A stretch of 6,878 bases of DNA from Lachnospiraceae bacterium (GCA_003446335.1 DMAZ01000135.1:1-6878), one strand, 5' to 3'; positions 1 through 6,282 are shown, numbered from the stretch's first letter. Notes: generated from the sequence alone by a model not told the origin. Made by a program: numbers and translations.

Positions 1-48
1 CTTCCTGGTCCCAAACCAGGCGCTCTAGCCAAGCTGAGCCACACCCCG
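1..48 (-). tRNA. tRNA-Pro (anticodon UGG), 5' part, cut by window edge
   Basis: Read on the minus strand, the sequence starts CGGGGTG (5' acceptor strand), then TG, a D-arm of the form GGCTCAGCTTGGCTAGAGC, and an anticodon arm CCTGG-TTTGGGA-CCAGG. The loop TTTGGGA places anticodon TGG at 11-13, reading proline CCA and probably other CCN codons. The variable loop, T-arm and 3' acceptor strand lie beyond the left edge. D-arm and anticodon arm are both intact, so this is very probably a functional tRNA. The acceptor closure could not be checked. Confidence 0.93.
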
Positions 49-85
49 TCGCCTCACTCCGTCGCCGCTCTCACAGCGCTTAATC

Positions 86-114
86 ATTATATTAAATAGA
101 AACTTCTTTGTCAA
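86..114 (-). promoter_or_regulatory. Perfect-consensus sigma-A promoter for the tRNA-Pro transcript
   Basis: On the minus strand, TTGACA (109-114) and TATAAT (86-91) are separated by exactly 17 bases. Both hexamers match the vegetative sigma consensus completely. The predicted start is near 79-80, giving a leader of about 30 nt before the mature tRNA 5' end at 48, which RNase P would remove. Such strong promoters are typical of stable RNA genes. It lies downstream of the epimerase gene on the same strand, so it makes tRNA transcription independent of the upstream sugar operon. Confidence 0.9.
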
Positions 115-130
115 CATATTTTTTATTCTT

Positions 131-180
131 TCATTTAACTTTTTCATCAGCTTTTTCGGAAGCTTTTTCAGGATCCTCTA
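131..180 (-). repeat. Three 12-nt-spaced GAAAAAG units after the epimerase stop
   Basis: On the minus strand the heptamer GAAAAAG occurs three times with exact 12-nt spacing (plus-strand CTTTTTC at 163-169, 151-157 and 139-145). In the -1 frame relative to the epimerase the stretch reads as an uninterrupted acidic/lysine-rich tail, ELIEDPEKASEKADEKVK, ending at TGA 131-133. It may be a leftover of an originally longer epimerase C-terminus, or simple AT-rich spacer. No GC-rich hairpin followed by a T tract is present, so I see no intrinsic terminator for the sugar operon here. Confidence 0.5.
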
Positions 181-1071
181 TCAGTTCAACATTTCCCTTA
201 TGGTTTCCCGGATTTCTATTTCAGGTTTCCAGCCGGTCCGTTCCATGAACCTTTCAGAGTTCATTCCCGCCCATAAAGCAAGATCCGATTCTTCAAGTAC
301 AATATCAGGCCGGTCATATCCACTATGTACAGCTTCATCGGCTATCATTTCGGCCAGTTCGACCAATGTATATCTTGTTCTGTTCCAACCGACATTATAT
401 ACATGTTCCCATTCACCTTCTGTATTTATCATACTTAATACAGCATCAGGAACATCTTCCGCATCAATAAAGGAAAAGACCTGTTTTCCGCCTTTGAGCT
501 GTATTTTTCCGTCTTTTGCCGATTTACAGAGTCCTCTGAGGACATTCTGACTCTGAGCTACCGGATCCAGTCGAAGTGCAGTATGATGAGGACAATTCCG
601 CATAATGTCCAGAAATAAAACTTCCGCTGCATATTTTGCCATCGTATACTGTGTAGCGGGTGCCGGTGCCGTCTTCTCAGTCCTTATCTCTTCCGTGTTT
701 CCGTAAATTCCCTGACTGGACATGTAAATGACCCGGTCCACATCATACCCGGCCAGTTTATGAAATATGGAAGCCGCAAATACTATAGAAGATGCAATAT
801 CCGCAGCAGGCTGCATTCTTCTGGAAAACGCAAGATGTATGGCTCCGGCCAGTCCCCATTCATCTTGATCCGAAGATAAAAATTCGTCATTTTCAATATA
901 TTGTAATCTGTCAGAGATTTCCAGGCCTTCTCTTCTCAATGCTGTTTCGACCAGTTTTTCCGACATTGTCAGTCCCAGAACATTATACGTCGTTTTTTCA
1001 AGAATTCTTTTAGTAATTTTCCCGCCGAGGAATCCGTCTGCGCCGGTGATCAGTATAGTATTGCGAATCAT
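181..1071 (-). CDS. NAD-dependent epimerase/dehydratase (extended SDR family)
   Basis: This 296-residue protein is an extended short-chain dehydrogenase/reductase, the family of nucleotide-sugar epimerases, dehydratases and reductases in the cytosol. Visible signatures are the N-terminal Rossmann motif GADGFLG (G10, G13, G16), the serine strand IYMSSQGIYG (about 115-124), the catalytic Y142-x-x-x-K146, and the FSFIDAEDV segment (199-207), which matches the F-x-DV-D region before the C-terminal substrate domain. The C-terminal ERTGWKPEI stretch is also typical. The ATG at 1069-1071 is supported by AAGGAG at 1078-1083, 6 nt upstream. It is the last gene of a three-gene operon, 50 nt after the sugar transferase. 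The substrate cannot be read from sequence; a UDP- or dTDP-sugar is expected from the neighbours. It ends in tandem stops TGA-TAG and may have lost a charged tail by a late frameshift. Confidence 0.9.
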   Translation of the reverse strand: MIRNTILITGADGFLGGKITKRILEKTTYNVLGLTMSEKLVETALRREGLEISDRLQYIENDEFLSSDQDEWGLAGAIHLAFSRRMQPAADIASSIVFAASIFHKLAGYDVDRVIYMSSQGIYGNTEEIRTEKTAPAPATQYTMAKYAAEVLFLDIMRNCPHHTALRLDPVAQSQNVLRGLCKSAKDGKIQLKGGKQVFSFIDAEDVPDAVLSMINTEGEWEHVYNVGWNRTRYTLVELAEMIADEAVHSGYDRPDIVLEESDLALWAGMNSERFMERTGWKPEIEIRETIREMLN

Positions 1072-1121
1072 ATAATTCTCCTTTTTAAGGACTGTGACCG
1101 AAATGCTGTCAGGCCGAATTT

Positions 1122-1925
1122 TTATGTTTCGTTTTCTTTCTCAGCCATCACTCTTCTGTATTTGTTCATGCTCATAGCATGTCCGTCTTCATCATATCCC
1201 ACAAAATAACTTACACCGTCTCCCACGGCCTGCTCTTCCCTCCTGCCGAATGTAAAAACCATTTTCACGAGCAGAAAGACCATTCTGATATCCTGAAGAA
1301 AACTGACATGTTCTACATACCAGATATCATTCTCATAGGTGCGCTGATACTTACAGGTATCCTCATAATCAAGTTCTATCACTCTGGGACATTCAAGACC
1401 CGGACGTACAGCCGTTCTCATCTTATGGCGCTCACTCATTCTGTTATAGATAAATACCGGCAGAGGGCGTGGACCGATGATTGACATGTCGCCTTTCAAT
1501 ACAGACCAGAAATTCAGAAGCTCATCAAATGAGAACTTTCTCATAATTTTACCGAATTTTGTGACCCGGTCCTTAGGAGGAAGCAGCTTTCCGTCCTTAT
1601 CTTTTTTCTCATTCATGTTCCGGAACTTTACCATAGTGAAAGTCTTTCCGTCTTTTCCCACTCTCGTCTGTTTGAACAGGATCGGCAGGCCGACATCAAA
1701 AAATGTAAGTACTCCGAAAACCATATTTAAAGGCAGCAGAATAACAAAAACAGGAAATGAGATGAGCACATCCAAAACTCTTTTGCCGTGCTGTGTATAA
1801 AACGTATTTTTCGGATGGACGCCCGGGGAGATCTCATTTGTATGTTTTAAGTTTTTTTCACGGAGCATTTCCGCGACGCGCTCTTCTTCATTTGAACTGA
1901 GACTGCTGTTTCCTACCGTCTTCAT
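1122..1925 (-). CDS. Bacterial sugar transferase (monotopic polyprenol-phosphate phosphoglycosyl transferase)
   Basis: Members of this family move a phosphosugar from a nucleotide sugar to undecaprenyl phosphate, the first membrane step of many glycoconjugate pathways. The 267-residue protein has a charged 47-residue N-terminal extension and one hydrophobic segment (about 50-76, broken by P58 and P65 as in re-entrant helices). Then come KQTRVGKDG (85-93), KFRNM (100-104), the catalytic D134-E135 pair in SFDELLNF, KGDMSIIGPRPLP (144-156) and VRPGL (173-177). The multi-TM N-terminal region of WbaP-type proteins is absent; a similar region lies in the gene just upstream. Two departures from the usual pattern are visible: DELLN where DELPQ is common, and GLECPRVI where GLTGxxQV is common. 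The start at 1923-1925 has GAGGG at 1935-1939, 9 nt away. Donor sugar unknown. Confidence 0.9.
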   Translation of the reverse strand: MKTVGNSSLSSNEEERVAEMLREKNLKHTNEISPGVHPKNTFYTQHGKRVLDVLISFPVFVILLPLNMVFGVLTFFDVGLPILFKQTRVGKDGKTFTMVKFRNMNEKKDKDGKLLPPKDRVTKFGKIMRKFSFDELLNFWSVLKGDMSIIGPRPLPVFIYNRMSERHKMRTAVRPGLECPRVIELDYEDTCKYQRTYENDIWYVEHVSFLQDIRMVFLLVKMVFTFGRREEQAVGDGVSYFVGYDEDGHAMSMNKYRRVMAEKENET

Positions 1926-2004
1926 CTATTATCGCCCTCTACACTTCAATTTTTTTATGACCCGCTACAGTTAAAAAGCTGACGAGCATTGCGTCCACCG
2001 CACG

Positions 2005-3114
2005 TTATCTGAATGCAACAAACTCATCATAATCCCGAATATATTCATCCGGATCATAATATTCGGAAGCAAGTACACAAAGCACCGATCCGCTTTTCTG
2101 CCAGATCATTTCTCTCCACAGTCCCGGCATCAGCAACAGCCCTTTTTCCGGCCTGTCAAGTCTTACCATGATCTTTTCCTTTCCGTCATCAAGAATAATA
2201 TCAATGACGCCGTACGGGCAGAAAAGCAGCTGACAGTTCAGCTTGTGTGCATGAAATCCTCTGTGCAGGCTCGCTTCGGTCTCTGTGATCCAGTAAACTC
2301 TTCGAATCGGGAACGGAATGTCCCTCTTGCCTTCCAAAAAAGACAGGCTTCCGTACTTAGGATCCTCATTTGTAACAGTCTTGACATCAACTATTCTGTA
2401 TTTAAAATCTACCAGCTGAATGGGAACATGCATTTCTCTGCATGCAGCAACCAGTTTATCCGGAATCATATGACGGTCGAGTCCATATATATACACCGTT
2501 TTAATATAATCCCAGCAGATAGATGCTATCACGGTATTCACATCCGGCATGACCGGTATCCCGCAGATTTCTTCCTGTTTTCTGTCTTTCAGCAGATAGA
2601 TTCCTTCCACTGTAACGTTGCTTTTCCCGGCTTCCTTTAAGCCCTCATTTACAAATGCGTCTGTCGACATGAGGATAGCTGTAGCTTTCTCTCTTCTCAC
2701 AAAATGCTTTTTGAGAAGATATTTCCATGCCGTGTGGGTCAGCACGATAGAAACGAAATAGAAAAAATACGCCAGAAAGACGATCATTCTGGAATACACA
2801 GCTCCGGTCTTGGTCAAAAACAGGATCAGCGTAAGCAGAACGAAGCTGTACAGAACACTTCGCAGACACTCTAATATCTCTGCTCTCTTTCGGCGTCTTA
2901 ATACGCACCGCAGTGGATTGAACGCAGCTAAAGCAATAATATAAGCAGCCAGCATTATGAATATGACCGGACTGTACTGGCTGTATCTATATCGTACTCC
3001 GCTGTAGTCCATGTATAATCTGTATGCCAGCATATTTGAAGAAACCAGACATATGAAATCAATCACCACAAAGCTGACAAAAATCATGCGGCCTCGACTG
3101 AATTCTTCCCTCAT
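2005..3114 (-). CDS. Membrane protein: WbaP-like TM/Rossmann region fused to WxcM/FdtA-type sugar 3,4-ketoisomerase cupin
   Basis: This 369-residue protein has two recognisable parts. Residues 1-135 contain four hydrophobic segments (about 10-32, 48-65, 84-101, 110-128). They are followed at 143-247 by a Rossmann-like domain with the ICGIPVMPD motif, the arrangement found in the N-terminal half of WbaP/EpsE-type sugar transferases. Residues about 253-369 match the WxcM/FdtA cupin family: KRDIPFPIRRVYWI, the RGFHAHK signature (285-291, with H288 and H290 at the predicted active site), PGLWREM (330-336) and the ending ASEYYDPDEYIRDYDEF. FdtA converts dTDP-4-keto-6-deoxyglucose to its 3-keto isomer. 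Whether this domain catalyses that or only binds a nucleotide sugar is unknown. The start at 3112-3114 has AAGGAG at 3124-3129. It is the first gene of the operon, 79 nt before the separate transferase domain. Confidence 0.87.
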   Translation of the reverse strand: MREEFSRGRMIFVSFVVIDFICLVSSNMLAYRLYMDYSGVRYRYSQYSPVIFIMLAAYIIALAAFNPLRCVLRRRKRAEILECLRSVLYSFVLLTLILFLTKTGAVYSRMIVFLAYFFYFVSIVLTHTAWKYLLKKHFVRREKATAILMSTDAFVNEGLKEAGKSNVTVEGIYLLKDRKQEEICGIPVMPDVNTVIASICWDYIKTVYIYGLDRHMIPDKLVAACREMHVPIQLVDFKYRIVDVKTVTNEDPKYGSLSFLEGKRDIPFPIRRVYWITETEASLHRGFHAHKLNCQLLFCPYGVIDIILDDGKEKIMVRLDRPEKGLLLMPGLWREMIWQKSGSVLCVLASEYYDPDEYIRDYDEFVAFR

Positions 3115-3156
3115 CCTTCACTTCTCCTTAATATGATACCTCAAAAAAGGCAAACC

Positions 3157-3184
3157 CTTATACAGTATACACCATCTTTCTCAA
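3157..3184 (-). promoter_or_regulatory. Candidate sigma-A promoter of the three-gene sugar operon
   Basis: On the minus strand TTGAGA (3179-3184) and TATAAG (3157-3162) are 16 nt apart, each differing from consensus in one base. Transcription would start near 3150, giving a short leader with the AAGGAG site at 3124-3129. A perfect 11-nt palindrome, TATACAGTATA (3159-3169), overlaps the -10 element and could be an operator, though such a short AT-rich palindrome can arise by chance. Confidence 0.45.
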
Positions 3185-3273
3185 CGAATCTATAAAAATG
3201 GGACAGCAGCATTCATAATACCTTCTCAGAGAATTTATTATCATCTGTTCTGGTCTTTACTATCTTCATAATG

Positions 3274-3279
3274 TATACT
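3274..3279 (+). promoter_or_regulatory. Possible -10 element for the ATP-grasp operon
   Basis: TATACT matches five of six bases of the -10 consensus and is directly preceded by TG. No convincing -35 hexamer sits 16-18 nt upstream, so it would need an activator, or it may not be the promoter at all. A start near 3286 would give a leader of roughly 85 nt before the ATG at 3372. Nothing better was seen on the plus strand between 3130 and 3371. Confidence 0.25.
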
Positions 3280-3342
3280 TGAATCTGCAGTCTTTATGTA
3301 GCTCAATCTTTCTTCCTTTCCCGTTCAGAAAAAACATGAACG

Positions 3343-3357
3343 AGTAAAGACTTTACT
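3343..3357. promoter_or_regulatory. Perfect inverted repeat AGTAAAG-A-CTTTACT before the first ATP-grasp gene (putative operator)
   Basis: Seven-base arms flank a single central A, ending 4 nt before the Shine-Dalgarno GGAG of the downstream gene. The half-site CTTTACT occurs again at 3255-3261, upstream of the candidate -10 element. This spacing suggests a repressor binding at two places in the divergent region. As RNA it could form only a weak AU-rich 6-bp hairpin with a 3-nt loop next to the ribosome binding site. No regulator gene is in the window. Confidence 0.4.
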
Positions 3358-3361
3358 GAAT

Positions 3362-3365
3362 GGAG
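3362..3365 (+). promoter_or_regulatory. Ribosome binding site fixing the start at 3372
   Basis: GGAG at 3362-3365 lies 6 nt before ATG 3372. An in-frame upstream ATG at 3360 overlaps this GGAG and has no purine-rich site of its own (it is preceded by CTTTACTGA). Initiation at 3372, giving MKKTVLVTAIG, is therefore much more likely than the four-residue-longer start. Confidence 0.8.
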
Positions 3366-3371
3366 AATAAC

Positions 3372-4331
3372 ATGAAAAAAACAGTCCTTGTTACAGCAAT
3401 CGGTACTGTAACGGCTACGGCAATTGTCAAAGAGCTGAAAAAAGCCGGCAATTATTACATTATAGGTGCAGATATCAATAATCAATATGAAATTGCCACC
3501 TCTCTGGATGTGGACGAATATTATAAGTTCCCATACTCTACCGGTGAAGATTATGTTCCTTTCGCTTTGGATTTCTGCAGAAAGCATAATGTTGAATACT
3601 ATTTCGCAGTCATCGACAAGGAGGTCGTAAACATCTCCCGGAACAGAGCTTTATTCGCTGAAATCGGAACCAGGCTCTGCGTAGCGGATCATGATCTGGC
3701 AGAAATATGCCATTTCAAAAACAGTTTCGGAAAATGGCTGGATGCGAACTTTCCGGAAATAGCCATTAGAGAATACCGCAGTGCGCAGGAAGCGGAAAAG
3801 GCTTCTTTCCCGGTCTTTATCAAGCCTTCGGAAGGAGTCGGGAGTTCCGGCTGCCGGCAGATCAATTCTTTTCAGGAACTTCTGACAGCTGTCGATGCAT
3901 GTAAGCTCGGAACCGATTTTATAGTGCAGGATTTCGTCTCGGGAATGAACATTACTGTGGATTGTGTGAGAAACAGGAGGACCGGACAGAAAATACAGGT
4001 CCAGCGCAGAGAACTTTTGAGGAATTCGAACGGCTGCGGAATTGCCGTTGAGATCTTTCATAGTGATGAGCTGGAAAAGATATGTGACCGGCTGATGGAA
4101 AAGCTGGATCTTAACGGTGTTATAAATATTGAATTTTTTGAAACAGAGAACGGATATAAGCTCATAGAAATCAATCCCCGTTTCTCCGCAGGAACACTTT
4201 TCTCATGCATGGCGGGAGCAAATACCGTGATGAATGCTGTTCATATTGCAGACGAACAGCCTTGCGAATTCGGACAGATCCTGATCGGTGCACATTTTGC
4301 CGAACGCTACGAACCCTATCGCATGAACTGA
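3372..4331 (+). CDS. ATP-grasp family ligase (carbamoyl-phosphate-synthase-like fold)
   Basis: This 319-residue cytosolic protein has the ATP-grasp layout. The N-terminal Rossmann-like preATP-grasp domain is MKKTVLVTAIGTVTATAIV, with a nucleotide-sugar-like GADIN strand end (32-36). The ATP-binding part has FIKPSEGVGSSG (149-160; K151 and the glycine loop), DFVSGMNITVDCV (187-199), and the metal-binding IEINPR at 265-270 (E266, N268, R270). These enzymes use ATP to activate a carboxylate as acyl phosphate and join it to an amine or another nucleophile. The substrate is not readable. The length is close to that of single-domain ATP-grasp proteins found in polysaccharide and natural-product loci. 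It is transcribed divergently from the sugar operon and precedes a second ATP-grasp gene by 15 nt, so the two are almost certainly co-transcribed. The start is set by GGAG at 3362-3365. Confidence 0.88.
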   Translation: MKKTVLVTAIGTVTATAIVKELKKAGNYYIIGADINNQYEIATSLDVDEYYKFPYSTGEDYVPFALDFCRKHNVEYYFAVIDKEVVNISRNRALFAEIGTRLCVADHDLAEICHFKNSFGKWLDANFPEIAIREYRSAQEAEKASFPVFIKPSEGVGSSGCRQINSFQELLTAVDACKLGTDFIVQDFVSGMNITVDCVRNRRTGQKIQVQRRELLRNSNGCGIAVEIFHSDELEKICDRLMEKLDLNGVINIEFFETENGYKLIEINPRFSAGTLFSCMAGANTVMNAVHIADEQPCEFGQILIGAHFAERYEPYRMN

Positions 4332-4333
4332 AG

Positions 4334-4339
4334 AAAGGA
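4334..4339 (+). promoter_or_regulatory. Ribosome binding site fixing the start at 4347
   Basis: AAAGGA at 4334-4339 lies 7 nt before ATG 4347. An in-frame TTG at 4341 is only one base after this site, too close to be used, so the ATG two codons later is chosen. Confidence 0.75.
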
Positions 4340-4346
4340 CTTGAAT

Positions 4347-5642
4347 ATGATAAAAAACGAACTGAAAGGAAAAAAGATCCTGCTTGTCGGCGGTCTGAAT
4401 AATACCGTCGACCTCATAGAACTCGCTCACAGGAACGGGGTCACGGTCGGTGTCGCCGACTACAATCACGGCACGCTGGCAAAAAGTCTTGCGGACTATG
4501 CCTTCGATGTAGATGCCTATGACGAAGATGCAATGGTCAGGCTTTGTATTGAAGAGCATTTTGACGGAGTGATCACAGCCTTCAACGAAAGATTGGGACC
4601 GATCGTCAGAAAACTGGCAGAAAGACTTAACATGCCGGCCCCTTTCTCGGTCGAGCAGCTTCGTATGAGCACGAACAAAAAGTATTTCAAGCATACCTGT
4701 ATGCATTATGACGTACCCGTTCCGAAAGAATACGAAATAAACAGTCCTGATGATATCTACAGTCAAAACATTGAATATCCCGTTATTATCAAACCCGTAG
4801 ACTGTGCCAGTTCAGTAGGCGTCACACCATGTTTTACACCCTCCGAACTCGAAAAAGGATATGATAAAGCAAGGAAAGCTTCAAAATCCGGCGATGTGAT
4901 CGTGGAGCAGTTCCTCCCATACGATGAGATCAATCTGACCTACATAGCTCAGGACGGAGATATTCAGCTGGCTGCTGTTCATGATCGGTACTTCAACACC
5001 GAACAGAAGAGTGCAACAAAAGCTCCTGATCTTTATATATATCCGAGCCGTTACACCGACCTGATACTGGACAGATATAATAAAATCATTATTAACATGC
5101 TGTCGGGCATCGGTGTTAAAAACGGGTCTCTGTTCATACAGGCGGTCGTCAAAGGCGATCAGCTGTATTGCTATGAGGCAGGTATGCGGTTAAACGGCTG
5201 TAAAACGTATCAGATCTTGGAATACGAAAATGACTACAATACTTTCGAACATCTGATGGAATATGCTCTGACAGGGAGCATGGGAAAGCATGTGCGTTTT
5301 GATCCGAAATTTAAAAGATGGTATGCGACATTGAATGTCCTCGGTATCCCGGGAACAACAATCGCTTCCGTCAAGGGAGAGAAAGAACTGAACTCATATC
5401 CATGGCTCGTGCACATAGCCAGAAGGGACGGTGTCGGTCATACAATTCCTGCCGATTCCGCCGGAACACTTGTACAGGATACGACCAGAATACATGTGGC
5501 AGCTGAAACAAAGGAATCCCTCGTGGAACGAATCGACAAAGTAAACGAATTATTCAAGATGCTCGACGAAGAAGGCCGCAGCGTTCTTCTGAAGCCTCAC
5601 AATACAGCCGAAGTTCTTAAGGCTCTGAATTACGATCTTTAA
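4347..5642 (+). CDS. Second ATP-grasp family ligase
   Basis: This 431-residue protein has an N-terminal Rossmann-like domain (KKILLVGGLNNTVDLIELA, 9-27), then a central ATP-grasp domain with YPVIIKPVD (144-152; K149), the loop CASSVGV (153-159), VIVEQFLPYDEI (184-195), and the acidic metal-binding site LYCYEAGMRLNG (273-284; E277). The usual E-x-N-P-R is changed to E-x-G-M-R, a pattern nearer to amino-acid-ligase-like ATP-grasp enzymes than to biotin-carboxylase types. A C-terminal domain of about 110 residues (about 322-431) resembles the extra lid domain of those ligases. It probably joins a carboxylate to an amine using ATP, and pairs with the gene 15 nt upstream. Which substrates, and whether the product attaches to a sugar, is inference only. 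The start at ATG 4347 follows AAAGGA at 4334-4339. Confidence 0.87.
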   Translation: MIKNELKGKKILLVGGLNNTVDLIELAHRNGVTVGVADYNHGTLAKSLADYAFDVDAYDEDAMVRLCIEEHFDGVITAFNERLGPIVRKLAERLNMPAPFSVEQLRMSTNKKYFKHTCMHYDVPVPKEYEINSPDDIYSQNIEYPVIIKPVDCASSVGVTPCFTPSELEKGYDKARKASKSGDVIVEQFLPYDEINLTYIAQDGDIQLAAVHDRYFNTEQKSATKAPDLYIYPSRYTDLILDRYNKIIINMLSGIGVKNGSLFIQAVVKGDQLYCYEAGMRLNGCKTYQILEYENDYNTFEHLMEYALTGSMGKHVRFDPKFKRWYATLNVLGIPGTTIASVKGEKELNSYPWLVHIARRDGVGHTIPADSAGTLVQDTTRIHVAAETKESLVERIDKVNELFKMLDEEGRSVLLKPHNTAEVLKALNYDL

Positions 5643-5670
5643 TTCTGTTCATAACTCAAGTCCCGCTCGT

Positions 5671-5733
5671 AAAGCAAAAGCGCGGGATCCGGGTCAGCTT
5701 CAGCTGACATCATTCAAGACCGGATTCCCGCGC
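5671..5733 (-). terminator. Long nested hairpin: intrinsic terminator of rdgB-yfcE, perhaps partly bidirectional
   Basis: GCGCGGGATCCGG (5680-5692) pairs with CCGGATTCCCGCGC (5720-5733), 13 base pairs with one bulged T. Just inside, GTCAGC-TTCA-GCTGAC (5693-5708) makes a second 6-bp hairpin with a tetraloop, leaving an 11-nt bulge (5709-5719). On the minus strand the stem is followed by TTTTGCTTT (5679 to 5671), the U tract expected of an intrinsic terminator for the phosphodiesterase transcript. On the plus strand the right arm is followed by ATCCCCGCG, so termination of the ATP-grasp operon here would be weak. Confidence 0.72.
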
Positions 5734-5769
5734 ATCCCCGCGATGCATATATGTTCATTCCTGTTATTC

Positions 5770-6282
5770 CTACCAAAGCAGGATCTTTCCGCTTCTGGAC
5801 AGATAATTGACACGGAAATGCGGTTTTCCGAACCGGTCGATCTCCATGATAATATAGCTGGGCTTTCTTCCCTCCTGCCTCGGATACGTAAGACTGCCGG
5901 GATTGATCACAGTCAGCCCTCCTTCCGAAGCCAGAGTGATCTCCGGACGGTGAGTGTGCCCGTACATAACGATACTGCATCCGCGCTCTCTGGCAACCTC
6001 TTCAATCTCTCTCGTATCCCAGGAAACACCGTAGGTATGTCCATGGACAACAAGGATCCTGTATCGTCCCAGCGTGATCACTTCCTCTTTCTTCAGTTCC
6101 GTATAATAATCATTATTGCCTTTTACCATCGTGCAGGGGCATCCGGCAAGTTCTCTGATTTTATCCTCACTGCCCTCTATATCTCCGCAGTGAATGAAAT
6201 AATCAATCGGTTTCACCTTTTTCAGGACCTTGATCAGATTGGTATCATGTCCGTGCGTATCACTCACGATCAGAATTTTCAT
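5770..6282 (-). CDS. YfcE/MJ0936-family metallophosphoesterase (phosphodiesterase)
   Basis: This is a 170-residue calcineurin-like phosphoesterase, the usual length for YfcE/MJ0936 enzymes, which hydrolyse model phosphodiesters with Mn2+ or similar metals; the natural substrate is generally unsettled. All metal-site motifs are present in order: SDTHG (D8, H10), HCGD (D34), KGNND (54-58), VVHGHTYG (H80) and YGHTHRP (H109, H111). The ATG at 6280-6282 overlaps the TGA of rdgB (6279-6281) as ATGA and is preceded by GGAGGA at 6289-6294 inside the rdgB end, so translation is likely coupled. It is the last gene before the terminator hairpin. No signal peptide is seen, so it acts in the cytosol. Confidence 0.95.
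   Translation of the reverse strand: MKILIVSDTHGHDTNLIKVLKKVKPIDYFIHCGDIEGSEDKIRELAGCPCTMVKGNNDYYTELKKEEVITLGRYRILVVHGHTYGVSWDTREIEEVARERGCSIVMYGHTHRPEITLASEGGLTVINPGSLTYPRQEGRKPSYIIMEIDRFGKPHFRVNYLSRSGKILLW

Noticed and set aside
1..180. tRNA-Pro as an integration site for a mobile element carrying the cassette.
   Set aside because: The cassette lies on the 5' side of the tRNA, while integration normally uses the 3' end, which is outside the window. No integrase or direct repeat of the tRNA end is seen.
1939..2004. Open reading stretch of about 21 codons in frame directly after the TAA stop of the cupin fusion gene, ending at TAG 1938-1940.
   Set aside because: The cupin already ends at the family's usual YIRDYDEF terminus, and a stretch this short stays open by chance fairly often, so I do not call a nonsense mutation or a small gene.
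3115..3371. Riboswitch, small RNA or CRISPR-like repeats in the intergenic region.
   Set aside because: No GC-rich conserved folded domain, no T-tract terminator before the gene, and no regularly spaced repeats were found.
4203..4766. Minus-strand open frame of 187 codons across the junction of the two ATP-grasp genes.
   Set aside because: It overlaps both well-supported plus-strand genes over nearly its full length and shows no family motif.
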